From: Paragonimus westermani
Lineage: Eukaryota; Platyhelminthes; Trematoda; Plagiorchiida; Troglotrematidae
Length of the DNA: 64,000 bases
Direction of reading: 5' to 3'
NCBI GenBank assembly: GCA_008508345.1
Contig: QNGE01000411.1
Span: forward strand, 210,056-274,055
Shown here: one piece after another, positions 42,607 through 54,500 of the stretch
Layout of the letters: every line of letters begins with the position of its first letter
Position numbering within the stretch: the first letter of the stretch is position 1
Notes under the pieces: generated by a model
The model's database searches: none
What the model saw: only the letters and a program-made list of their open reading frames with translations
Told to the model about the DNA's origin: nothing
Program-made: the position numbers and the translations under genes

Positions 42607-44035
42607 ATGTATCGGGCGCGCTTGCCGCGCAGGCTTTGAATACATTTATGGAATAAGGCCTTCCAAATAAGCATATCGGTTACATTCAGCCTTGAAAAAT
42701 GTTCTTCGATTTGTTAACAGTTCATGGATTTCGTTTTTTCTTTACTTCCTTTCCATGTACACATACATTTGTGCGATGAGACGATTTCTATCAGTGACAA
42801 AATTTAAGTATTCCAGCGAAGTGGGGGTTGTATCACCAAGACCGTCTAACTCATTTACGTTATAGCCTGAATATTAGTTCCATGCAAATAATTAAAAATA
42901 CAGATAACCCATCAGTATAGGTAACGTAGTATCAGTCTACTCTGTATCACTATTGCTTATCAGTTCAATTATTGTGGGCTGCACCCCATATATAACAGCA
43001 TTCAACTCATCACATTCCGGCAAAGTGTACAGTTGGATAAACAAATGTCCTAATTTCAATACTGAAGCAATTTTCTTTACACATTAAGGTTTGTGCGTAC
43101 GTTCGTCCAAAAATGTTTAAATTTTAAGCTGCTACTGTGTACTGTGTTGTCTGCTACGTATTGCACCAAATATTACTATATTCTACAACATCTATTTTCT
43201 CGTTTACGATTCCCAATCCGTGTTACAGTATGGCTTAGAATTTTGGGAGTAAAAGCGTAAGAATAGAATATCTGGGATCCTGATGTTTGTCGTGCCCTGT
43301 CTTCGAATATGGAGAAATACGTTTTCCGTTCAATGCGTCGTAAAACTTAGCGACATTAGTACATAATTTTCGCAGTACTCCACAAAACCATGCCAATTCC
43401 TACTTCATTTTGATGACTAGAGTATAAACTATCCTATTTTCACCTCTTCCTTATCTGTGATATTCGGATTTAGAAATACAAATTACACAACGCTATTCTG
43501 CCATTCTTTAGTGCTGTTTCAGGAATGTACATTTGACTTTGGACTTACCTTTTCATACCCTAAACTGAACAGTTGTATCCAATCGGAAAACAATCATTAC
43601 GGTTCTAATTGGCCTAAAGGTTTGAGATAACCTGAGGGATTTCTGGTAGAAGGTAAGGAAACATTTCACGCAAGCAACAGTTAGTCGCAAAATGGTTGGA
43701 ATTTAATCAACGCCATGAACTTTCAGATTTAAAAGTATGTCAATGAGAGTTCAGCGAACTGAACTGAACTATCTTCTACCCGTTTTAAAGAAATCAGACA
43801 ATTTTATCTCAAACAATGCAAAAAAGTGAAAGAAGAACAATTAATATTTCATATGCAGTGAATGTCATCTACAGTTGATTAGAGCCGTTGCATTTCTATA
43901 GAATTTCCAGTCGGCCTCTGTCGCACACACGCAATACTCAACAGTAATCAAACCACAGTTCGAAAAGATGGCGATTCTTATGATTCTAAATTGAAGAGAA
44001 TTCCCTGTCAAGGACTCATTGATTAGAAATGATAG

Positions 44036-44152
44036 GACAGTTACTATGTCTCCTCTCAAGACATTCGGGTCTGATCATTACTCACAAGCGAAGGTGGTTG
44101 AGCGTTCACATATGATGGTTGAATCGTGCCTAATATGAGGTCAGTGATGTAG
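44036..44152 (+). repeat. Dispersed repeat family, copy B
   Basis: GACAGTTACTATGTC (44036) is followed 60 bp later by GGTTGAGCGTTCACAT (44096) and then TCGTGCCTAATATGAGGTCA (44124-44143). The 57-bp block 44096-44152 aligns well with the reverse complement of 62344-62288. The function is unknown; a short interspersed element is the simplest reading. Confidence 0.6.
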
Positions 44153-46460
44153 CGACCGACACGACTGCTTTATAAAAGCGTGGTCGGAGTTCCCATTCAG
44201 ACGGAGGCACGGATATGTGCAACCGACGAGCTCTGAAAAGGACGATACTATAGTTTAGTGCTTCTTTTCGAAACATGCCTGCAGGAAAGTCTATGGGAAT
44301 GTGACAGTTGCGATCAATTGTAGATGATGTCCAATTTATATGAAACCCGAAGTCCCTTCCTGCTCATCAGTAGTTACTATTTCCTGTACAGTGCTTCCTT
44401 GGAACAAAGTACAGTACGGAAGATAAATCTGTCCAAGACACAATTTTACGGTTTACGAGCATTTTGTATCAGGTATGTGTGCGTTTGGCTATATTCCAGA
44501 ACCCTATACTGAGCATTTTTCATGGCTACCGTCGTTCACAAATAAATGATACAACAGCTGTTTTGGAGCAAACCTACGTGGGTAGGCGCTGACTTCAAGG
44601 CAGATCACAACGTTACCTGAAGAAACCACCAGGCAATCCTGACAAAGCCAGCTAAGATACCTAGGTTAAAGGTTGTGCAAAAATACTTCTATTTCCCCAA
44701 ACTTATCAAGCCAATTTCTACCACAGGATCACTGAAACATACGGGCGATATCATTTAAACGTGATTTCCAACATAAACACCTGAAAATGTCGAATGAAAC
44801 AGCATCATTTCAGGAAGAATAAAGACCACTTCCTCAAGAGAACAGGAGGAACAAAACAGTGCTCATCGAACTGTTTGAGACTTTCCAAAACAATGATTAG
44901 CTTAATGACATTTCCTAATCTGTCATCTCCATTATACCGCCCTTTGGACTTTGGTTTGGACTGCCGATAGGAAGAAATTCGTGATTTCGTTCTGATGGTC
45001 AGCTTTGCTTTGGTTCGAACTGCTAAGGCCTGGACGACCTGACGTTCAATAATGAAACACCGCCGTCACCTCAGAAGCAGCTTTGTTACTCAGAAGAGAA
45101 CCCCCTGTTTGAGAACCATCGTATCCTGCCTAGAGAATAACATCTCGTATGAGTAGTGCACGAGTCACTTTTTGTGTGTGGATGTATATCAAGGTACCTT
45201 AATGAGTATCAGTTAATTGATGCTTTCAAGATTTAATACGTTTCTCGTAAAGTGTTAACAAGCAAAAGCCTAGACAGAGTGACACGAAGCCTATTAACCG
45301 TATGAAAGCTGATCATATTCTAGTTGAACACATTCGTCTGGAACAAGCGTTAGCCAGCCCATTTGAAGTCACTAAGGTTATAGCTAGCCCGGGCAAACTT
45401 GAGGTGTACCATAAACAGTAAAGAGATTCATTCGAGTTCAATCCTTCCGAACGCACATTTCTACAACAGAAGTGAACGGATAAACAAGTAGTTGGAAAAC
45501 AGCAACCCGGTGATAGCAAATTCTGACAAACTGTTTTCCCGAACTTATGGATTGTCTTTCGTTAAATCAAAGGCTTATGCCACATAGAAAGAATGGCTAC
45601 GTCCTTTCTTAGAATGCCAACTCTAAAACGGCTGATTAGTTGCGTATGTAAAAGTCAGTTTAGAATCTAACCATCGAAGCCTGAGCTAATGTTTTGTTGG
45701 AAGTTAACAAGCATGTGATTAGAGTAATAATTTTGCCTCGATAAAAATGAAACTCCCTAATATCTGTCACTTAACCGCAGGCTCGGAGGTCGTGCCGAAA
45801 TTGGGGAAAGAACATCAGCTTGTATTTTTTTGCAGTGGTTTTTATCTAAGGAGAGTCATACAAATGGGTTTGTTTTGGCGTCAGAAAAGAAAGAAACAGA
45901 TAATTGGGCAGATGAATTCCGAACAGAACACAATGTCAGCTGACGGATCGTCTGACGATCACTCCTAATGCCAAATTTGTTGCGATCGGCAGATAGACAT
46001 TGCGTTGTGGTGAGACTAAGTAGCTTCACGCTACAATTTAGCGAAAAATGTATATAGCCAACACTTCTGCAAATATTGTAGAAATGTAAATGAGGAACTA
46101 TTTTGGAAAAACAGCCTGGCCTCTGATTGACCAAGCTTGCTGTTTGGTCCGGAACACACCTATGATAGATGGATTGTGGAGTATTACATAATGCTTTTAC
46201 AAGGGAGAAAGGGGAAGGGATTCGTAGCTAACCCTTGGCATACAAACGAGTAAAAACCAGTAGAACTGGAAGCGAAATCTGTCGAAGGGAATTTCACGTC
46301 TCACAACAAAGGCGCCATTTATTTCACGTTTGAGATTCGTAAAAAACGCGTTCAACTACACAAACACCGTTTGCAGTGTGACTCAAATTGAACGGGATTA
46401 CGGAGAGCTGATTTTGCAGGAACACCCGGATGGATTCTGTTAACATAAGCCTAAACTCCA

Positions 46461-46510
46461 TGCAGCCTACTGGTAAGGAAAGATTGTGTGGTTGTGGGTT
46501 CGGGCTCTAG
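46461..46510 (+). repeat. Possible tRNA-like repeat fragment
   Basis: GCCTACTGGTAAGGAAA (46465-46481) looks like an A box and GGGTTCGGGCTC (46496-46507) like a B box, but they are too close together for a complete tRNA body. A near-match to the first motif occurs at 27458-27474 without a B box. A match of that length can arise by chance, so this is a weak call. Confidence 0.25.
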
Positions 46511-47834
46511 TTACGTCGACTGTTCCTTCGCCATAACCAACCGAACATCAAACAGACAAATCACATATAGGATGTTATAATGACATCATCACAGCGAATT
46601 GGAAAAAGGATATCACTTCTCGAAAACATTCTTCGTACAAGAAACCCTACGACAGAACAATGTATTCAAACGGGTTTTACATTCCGTACCTCAACAAAAT
46701 GACAATGTCTGTTCATCACCCCCAAGCGCTGACAGCCGTTAGCTACCACGCGGAGGCTGGCCAAATGTTTGTTGATTTTATTGGACATAATCAGAGATGG
46801 CATGCTGACCAAGAAGGTTGCTATCAAATGCATTTCATGGAAAACGGATTAGCAAGTGGAACAACCCAACATTAATGAAAATCTGCACAGTGCACAGTGA
46901 TTAACCACATCACAGACAACGGTGTCACCATTAACATATTAAAAATCCTGCACTAACTGTCGATCAAAGCGCTCTCCGAGATGTCGCTATCGCCAAAGTT
47001 GGAAAGCTGATGTCGAACACATTTATGTGCGGGGTTAGTAATGTGAGGGAACGACGAAGGAATTTACCACTTATTCTCACACGGTTTACGGTCAGGCGGT
47101 AAATTAGCGTTTGAGTTTTGACAGTAAAATTAGCGATGGGTTTCTGTGCGTTGTAAGCTGACATTTTCGACCTGCCAACTCAAATGAATTCCAAAAAACC
47201 GGAAATTTCTTCTTCCGAAGGTTCGATAACGTTCTAGCAGCTGGACGTAGGAATAAGTCTAGGTATTAGGAAGTTGTTTGTGCACTTCATGGTCTGTCTG
47301 AAAAGAGGCACAGTCACTTGGAATTTTGAAGTGACAGAAATCAGACATATCCCTTGAGAATTATCGCAGTCATCAAAGAGGCCCTTTAGAGTTGAACTCT
47401 AGTACGCTTGAGGACAAATTTCGGTATATTATTCAGATCTAAATCACGCATAAGGAAGTTTACTGGTTAACAGCTTGAGTCTACGACAAAGTCCGCTCAC
47501 AAAACACTTACTCATCTGGGTTTTGTATAGAACCATACAAACGACGAACATCCCCTCGCTCTTTGATGATTACCCAAGGAATGAGTCCTCCCATCCTGTG
47601 TACCGTAACGCTTAGAAAGACTTCCACAGTTTGTACTATCACACTCCTTCACTCTAAACTGGTGAACACAATGATCAAACCTCACCAACCTTACATGTGT
47701 AAGTGTTCGTGAAACTTCACAAACTCAACGGTAGTGTGAGAACATTCGAAATAAGTGCCCACAGTTTTAAGTGTTGGATGAACTATAGGAAAACGAAAAC
47801 CTGTTGGAACGTTTGAGGTGTGGAAGTAAGGTAC

Positions 47835-47894
47835 CGGTGCACCTGATGGCTACCTGTGTACCTTTGTATGCACTGAAAATCGGTGCACCTGATG
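47835..47894 (+). repeat. Short direct repeat, 46-bp period
   Basis: CGGTGCACCTGATG occurs at 47835 and again at 47881. The intervening unit occurs only once, so this is one complete unit plus 14 bases of a second. Confidence 0.7.
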
Positions 47895-48287
47895 AAGGTC
47901 AAGAAACAACGGGTATGAAATTCTTGGTCATTCACACAAGCAAGGCCGACAGATTAGGTGGGGAGTTCAGTCAATGACTTGCCTGTATTTACCAGATTGA
48001 TTACTCCTTATTGAAAAATTATAAACGCTTCCAGGTTATTTGTTTTACAACTTCGTTAGCCTGTTGGTTTATTTGTACGAATCAACCCAACGTAAATATG
48101 AGTGTACTCTATTCAGTTGACACAACTAGAGGGTTCGAATACTAAAACCTGGCTTTTTATTTCTGTTTAGATATCATTATGTACGTATTGAACGAGAATC
48201 TACATTTCAAACGATTGTATTCAGTAGATCGTGTGTTGCGAACTGAAATTGCATACTGCAACAGTCAGACGTTACAAGTTAACTTAC

Positions 48288-48750
48288 ATCCGGGATAAGG
48301 AGTACCCGCTTCTTGGCGCATCTCGTCTGTAGTTGCAATGGGGACCATGGAACAGTAGGGCAGATTAGGGTCTAAATCAATTCGATACACTAATCCGGTG
48401 TGAGGGCTACTGTGACTACCCGAGTGTCCAGAAAGGTCTCCCAGAATGTCAGATTTTGCTCTTGGTGATCCAACTAAACAGAACGACTGGGATTGGCCAA
48501 CATAGCTGGCAACTGAGTATCCAAAATAACTTCCCGGTTCCGTGTGTGCATACCGCTGCACGGCATCTGGGGGAAACAACAAATCCTCTGGAGCAGGCTG
48601 CTGATAGTTTGCTGTATGCACAAAGGCAAGTAAGTATGTTAAATAATTCCATAACGTCAGAGTCCGAAGCACGTTGGCCGTAATTAACATTTTGTCTGCA
48701 GCACTGGAGTCAGTCTGAATCACAACCTCAAAGCGTGACGTGGACCACAT
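48288..48750 (-). CDS. Integrin alpha subunit, exon 1 (signal peptide and propeller blade 1)
   Basis: This is the first coding exon of an integrin alpha chain, a single-pass membrane receptor that pairs with a beta chain to bind extracellular matrix. Numbering from the ATG at 48750, residues 31-47 are hydrophobic (core LTLWNYLTYLLAFV) and look like a signal peptide. A second ATG at 48690 (residue 21) has A at -3 and leaves a nine-residue N-region, so it is the more likely start. Residues 68-97 carry the FG-GAP blade signature: YAHTEPGSYFGYSV, then FCLVGSP. A GLVYRIDLD strand follows at 119-127. The exon runs to codon GGA plus one base, then donor GTAAGTT at 48287. Its phase 1 end fits the exon at 17445. 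The first cysteine of the usual VYxC...C pair is replaced by isoleucine. An acceptor-like tract ends at 48612 inside the frame, so an upstream exon is an alternative. The family call is from recognised motifs; the exact paralogue is unknown. Confidence 0.85.
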
Positions 48751-49080
48751 GACCTGGCTTGTTTGAAGCGTGCTCCGATGGCGAAAACATGCTGACTACC
48801 GGGGCGAAATAACAGTTCGGAAAACCCGTGTTGCCCATCCCGTTGGCGTTGTCTTAATTCACAATGTCCAATCATAAGCGAGTGCTAGGCACACACAAAC
48901 ACGTGATGAGTAGGCGCATGGTGAATGGACACACTGGACACAAAAACACGCGTTCATCCACTTTCTTCGCACAGGCGGGCTTGTACACTACCGACCGCAC
49001 CGTTGGCCCAATCGGTCTGACTCGCCTCCCGTGTGTCTGCACCTAAGACAACCGGATGTCTAGTATTTGTCGAGGACAGA
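48751..49080 (-). promoter_or_regulatory. Putative 5' flank / promoter region of the integrin gene
   Basis: This segment lies directly upstream of the first in-frame ATG of the integrin gene and is clearly richer in G+C than the surrounding sequence. It has no reading frame I recognise. Position and base composition suggest a 5' UTR or proximal promoter, but I see no defined core element or transcription start. If a non-coding first exon exists, it would be here or further right. Confidence 0.35.
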
Positions 49081-50790
49081 CAGGCAAGCAGTCACGCCAG
49101 AAACCCACATCGTCAGACTCGAACATATCAACCCGATGATAAACTTTCTGTTTATTCTTTCGATGGAGTTGTATGTTTCCCTTTTGATATGACTTGACCT
49201 CAGATGACCTGATGTTCTTTCATAAACGTCTTATCAGATATTCAGTGTAACGCGTAAACAACAACCATTTTGCTCATCAAACCATAAAGAAGTCACATGG
49301 TAGAATTGCATACGGGCAAAGCCGTGTATTGGGCAAATTAATTAATTATGCTTGCGGAATTTAAATGCTGTTTGAGTTTCACATGACTCCATTAGAAGTC
49401 AAGTGTGTAACCAGCCACGTTCAGTTCTACTCATTAGATTTTTACTAGTGAAGATAAATGCAGAAATTCTCAGAATCCATTAGTCATCGCGAACATGGTG
49501 CGAATCACAATGCAGTGGTGAATGCTTGGAATTGACACACATCAGCCATGAGACAAGTGCTGGTCGCCTTTATTCTTACTTCGAATGGTTCAGGGATAGC
49601 TGAGCAAAGACATGCGAATGATTTGTATTCTAAAAAACAATCAAATGTACAACCGTCCTCGTTAGTTCAATTCTTGAAGATTTACGCGTGAACAGCGTAA
49701 ATAGCATGGCATATCCAGGTTTTTCATCGACGCATTTTCATTTGCAAGCGTTTGTGTTATAAGAACCATCGTCGCCACTGGACAGAAGGTAGCAATTCGG
49801 CTGATAATTAAACACAACAAATCGGCGGAAGACGAATTTTTTGTAATTAGAGCGTTTAAGTGAATTAGGTCAACCAATGCTGCTTTTAAACTCTTCGTAA
49901 GATACGCTAATTTTAATGAGGAACGAAAGTGTGTCACGTCGTGTAACCGTTCGACGTCATCTGCTCCTTGCGAGAATGCACTTCTACTGGATAATTCCTC
50001 CTTAATCCGGGTGCTATCGGAATTTTACAGTACGGTACAACCAACACTGTAGATTAGACGCCACAGTCAACATACGAAACTGTCGAATCCACAACTATTG
50101 ACCAGTAAAAGATATACACGTCGGTGATTAGAAGTTTGTCCGCCAAGATATTTTCTTTCGTGCATTTCGAATACGTCCATGAACCTTTTCACAGGATCCG
50201 AGGTAACATGACTTACATATGTAGCCAAAGAACATTCTGTGTGTGGATATGTTTTCATGTAAAGATCTTCGGATTGGCAATCAAATAAAGGTCAACACAA
50301 GTTGCAGTTGTTGGTTTTACTGCACTTCCCACCTGTGTTTGCAAGTAACCGATCAGTGTGTAAAACTCATTGTTAACTGCCAAACTTAACGTGGAATCAA
50401 CATTACAGATGCAACTGAGAACGCAAATTAGACCTGGATAAAACTAGCATGTAAACTGCCTTATCTTTATGGGTAACTTGCTGTATAATATGGAACATCT
50501 ACCATCCCAGCAGGAACGTGGAAAAAACTGCACACATGCAGTCAGGGACATCCGAATAACGTGCCAGTCTACTTGCTGCGAATTCGCTAGAAGTTGGAAA
50601 CCGCAGGCAAATACAGCAGACTGCATGATTTTTGGCCTAGCGACTCACGGCATCTCATCGGGTACATGCCGCAATGTTCGTGTCTGTATAGCAGAGTCAA
50701 GCGAGGTTGGTGAAAAAAGGCTGGAAATCATATACACACACGCGTTTTCGGGTTGACGACCATATCTTTCTCTTTACATAGAGGTGGTGG
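49081..50790. other. Intergenic, nothing recognised
   Basis: Sequence between the presumed integrin 5' flank and the Penelope remnant. The open frames are short, overlap on both strands, and resemble no known protein. Confidence 0.6.
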
Positions 50791-51252
50791 TTAGGTGCGA
50801 ACAGCGACAAATTCAGTGAACTGAAACAGTCGTGGTGTGTTGGATAAGCATATAACTACGAAAGCGTCAATCGTATTGACCTTATGTCCACAGGTCAGCT
50901 GGTTCGATCGAAGTGGCCGGCTGATTATGTTTCGCTCATTGTGCAAACGCAGCTGTTGGGGCATTCTCACGCTACGTTCATCCCACTCCGGAACAGGCTC
51001 TGCTAGTCGATCGTGCAAATGCCGCTCCGTTCTGCCCACGTGGACGGACTGGCACTCACACTGAACTTGGTAGATACAACGAGATTTGGTGCGTGTGTGT
51101 AACGACACTTTTGCCGGGACACTGATTGAAAATAACACAATGAAGAAAGCAGCACAGAGTCTTCGATCGACTGCTGATGGTTGCCGACCAAGTTGTTCCA
51201 TCACATCATCACCTTGGTATGCTATCACTAGGGTGACCCTACACCTGGGCAC
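50791..51252 (-). mobile_element. Penelope-like element, C-terminal endonuclease fragment
   Basis: A minus-strand frame of 243 codons (51522-50791) has a C-terminal part typical of Penelope-like retroelements. From about residue 91 it reads VTLVIAYQGDDVMEQLGR, then an Ala-rich connector (RRLCAAFFIVLFS), then the endonuclease: SRCIYQVQCECQSVHVGRTE (147-166) and RHLHDRL, then GHKVNTIDAFVVICLSNTPR and FTEFVAVRT at the end. This matches the order of the GIY-YIG-type domain: a CIYxxxCxC strand, a YIGRTERxL-like strand with Arg, and a late Glu. The YIG position is HVG, and the usual EH after the catalytic Arg region is EP, so it is probably inactive. No reverse transcriptase domain was found upstream (above 51522). 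The fragment is therefore 5'-truncated and degraded. It lies about 2 kb upstream of the integrin start, on the same strand. Confidence 0.8.
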
Positions 51253-51522
51253 ATGTACTTCTGTTGCTGTGGCATGGCTGCCGTGTAGTCCAACCAACGT
51301 GAAGAAAGATACGGTCTTGCATTTCCTCTCACCACACTTGTTTCGACTGAGCTTTATAAACACTAACAGTATGGTATATAACGAATGAGGCACAGAAATT
51401 CGACAGACAATAAACCATGCAAACTGTTGTTTTGGGCTTCTGTTTTCGAAATTATTCCGGAAAACAACTGTTTTCCGTTCGATAGAATTACCTGTGCGAA
51501 AGTCATCAATTGTTATGTTCAA

Positions 51523-54500
51523 TGTGGATAAGGAAACAATTAGGAAAAGTGGGTGAAGTCTGAAAAGATGGCAGTTTGTACTCCCACGCGTATGTTATTT
51601 TTCGGTTGCGTGAGGCAAACTATCCCACTCACTTATGGCGCTTGACCGTGCGTACCACACGGCTTGCCCCCCAAATTCTTTGTTTCTCACCCATTGCTTG
51701 GAGTTCGGGAAAAACCATGATGAGTAAACCATCATTTTCAACCCGAAATTCGCTTGAAGAGTTACAAGTGGTGTTTGCAACTTTGTTAATCCATAGTTAA
51801 TGACTAGAGCTCTTGTAGGGCGGTAAGGATTCGTCCTGGTGATCTCTCCCTTGATGGTAAATTAGTTCGTCATACGGCTTTTGTAGGTAGCTTTGCTGTT
51901 TGAACGGCCTGCAGTGCATTTCGGCCTACACTCCTGCAAATCTAAACTCGTACAAAAGGCGGTTTGCTGCAGTTAACGATGCAATGTCACCTCAGGCCGA
52001 ATAATATTGCATATGCCATTTCAGATGGCAGTATGTGGCCAGTGATGCCGGCCAAACGGAGAGACGATTATGTCAACAAATAAATAAGCACATCCCGAAG
52101 TGGATTTAACGCCTGGTAAATCAGTAGCACGTCGACGACCTGTTCAAATCACAACCGACAGCTGACTTCACCGATTACGGAATACCAACAAAATGCGCAT
52201 AACCCTGTGAAAGAAACCGAGGCATTTTGATTCGTTTACTCAACTATCAACAGTCTCTCAATGCTTTTACCAAAGGCCCAACTCATCTAAAATAAACATT
52301 CCAATTTCTGTATGCAATACAGGTAACTTATCAGTTTTTCACTGGTGAATTCTAGTTCAACTTTTTTGTGCGTGAGCCCACAAAATAATGACCTATATAT
52401 GTGTTGTTGTCGTTCGACTTAAAGCTTTTATTATGCTGCGTAGATACAGCTGAGTGCATTAAGCTTTTGTAAAGACAGTGAAATTTTGTCATATACATCG
52501 TGCAAACATACAATTTTGACTTACATCTTGTCTCCTGAGTTCTTTCTTGTATGTCGATAGTGCGTACAGAAATATCTCAGTTTGAGCGACACTGAAGTGA
52601 ATGTAGACTTTTTACGGAAATGCGTAAACCTCATGGGGTATGAAAAAAACGGTTGTATGGTTAGCTAAAGATGAGGGTGAGAGTACACTGAATGTAGCTA
52701 AACTTCAGGACACTGGGACCCTCTATCCTCAAACACCATATATAGCAGCTCAAGTACAAAATTAGCATTCGCAATCATTAGGGCGCATTTCAGTGGCAAA
52801 TCGAGAGAGTATAAATTGATCGGATGGAGATCCCGTTCACGGCAGTGTTATGTGGCTTTTTGCCTTCAACAATGTAATAAATACAACCTAATGTAGAACA
52901 CGATCTATACTGCCGGTTTAATCCACCTGTCTACGGATGTAATTTTAAATCAGTGCAGATGGATCATTCAATAAACCTGAAAAGCACAAACCATAAATTA
53001 ACTTTCTTTAGCCTCATCAAGGTGATGGATGTAGGAATGGATCTGAAATGTTGGGCAGCTAGTCGATAGGCTTAATATTAACTATTGTTTTCCACCGCGT
53101 TCACAGATTCAAGTCCGTAAATTTATAAAGACCACCTAGATGGAACAGTTCTAACTTAAGACAACCTCGCGTAGCGATATTTGCAAAGTGAAGTGTACAA
53201 TTAGATTACAGTACCTGGACAAGCCAGTCATCTGCCCACAATTAAGACCTTATACAACATCATCAATTATAAGCAATAATTCATTACGTAAACAATGATG
53301 GTCTCGGTCAACCTATATCAACGCAATTCAGTTAGTTAATCCGTGTCCATACAACGACCTATAACGTGGCTAGGTTAACGGTAATGCTACAAGGTACACG
53401 AACCGAAAATAATACGGTCGCATTGAAAGTGGTAAATCGCAAATAAATGAAGCCGGTGTAAACAGCTACACACACTGCGAAATGTTAAGCACTCACTGCA
53501 CTTGACTAGAACTTTTCTTGATCACAGAATTCGTGGGAAGTTTACTAATGTGGAGAAACTGAAAATGCTATGCATAGTTGGTTGAGGGTTGAACGGTTCC
53601 GAAAGAACGCCACATAGAGTGCACAGTGGTTTTGTTATGAGAGTAAAGTTTCGTGGAAGAAAATCGCGTTATCTTCAATAAGATGCTATATTTTACTTAT
53701 AAATCATGCACTGTGCACGATTTTGTGAAGTCAGCGTCGACTACACCTACTTCCATTACTTTCAGTTATCCACAGATGTGTCCAGCTGCTAACATGTTGG
53801 CCTCAACTTCCATTGCACTTTGGGCAGCTTTATCATAAGCAAACGGTTTATGACTTTCTAGGCGATTATCTGCGTGAACTAACTTAAATAAACACAGATT
53901 GAACCGGAACCAAACCATCTGCATGTGAAACGTAAAAAACATCTTGACAGCAATCCAAGTGCATGGAGGTTTACAGTCAATCGTACCGCGATAGATTGGC
54001 ATGGCTAATATAGTTGTGGTCAATCACTTTAGCGACTTGCGCCAAAGAACTGGACTAGGGAATTTTAAAATGCCCTACATACATTGCAGCCCCTTACGTA
54101 AAACACTCATGTCACGTGTGTTATGTTCAACTTACAATAGCCCGAGGTACAAAACGATTACAAAGTTGCAACGGACTCCGGTAAAATTTACTTGATTGGA
54201 CACCCCTGGGTGATAGAAGAGAATTGCATGCAAATCAAACGGCGGGTGTTATTTTCGCTAAGCACAAGTGCTGTCCTTGAAGGATTTTGTGTTCAACAGA
54301 TAATCATATACACCCACTTCACGCTTTCCCTGAAGTACCAGTAACGCCCTGAGAACTGTCACGGTTTGCGCAACCCAAGATGGGTGGAAATTGCAGTGTT
54401 ATAATCAGTCGTGAGTTTACGCTGTACCATTCAACATGATAACTGTCCTTCACTAACTGTAGACCACGTGCACAGATGTTAACCTCGCAATGGCAGCTGG

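Larger units (their letters stand above)
17446..48287 (-). other. Integrin alpha intron 1 (30.8 kb)
   Basis: Donor GTAAGTT at 48287 and acceptor TTTCAAATTCGCAG ending at 17446 bound an apparent intron of 30,842 bp. The phases on both sides agree (1/1). It contains no other gene I can recognise. It holds two N positions (17646 and 21389), an 806-bp duplication around the second N, tRNA-like repeat heads at 30.7, 31.4 and 46.5 kb, two copies of a dispersed repeat at 40.3 and 44.0 kb, and TA-rich repeats at 42.5 kb. If the duplication is artificial, the true length is about 0.8 kb shorter. Confidence 0.75.

Noticed and set aside
48456..48683. Plus-strand frame opposite integrin exon 1
   Set aside because: Antisense shadow of a strongly supported exon.
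50837..51388. Plus-strand frames opposite the Penelope endonuclease
   Set aside because: Antisense shadows of the element's frame, with no family resemblance.
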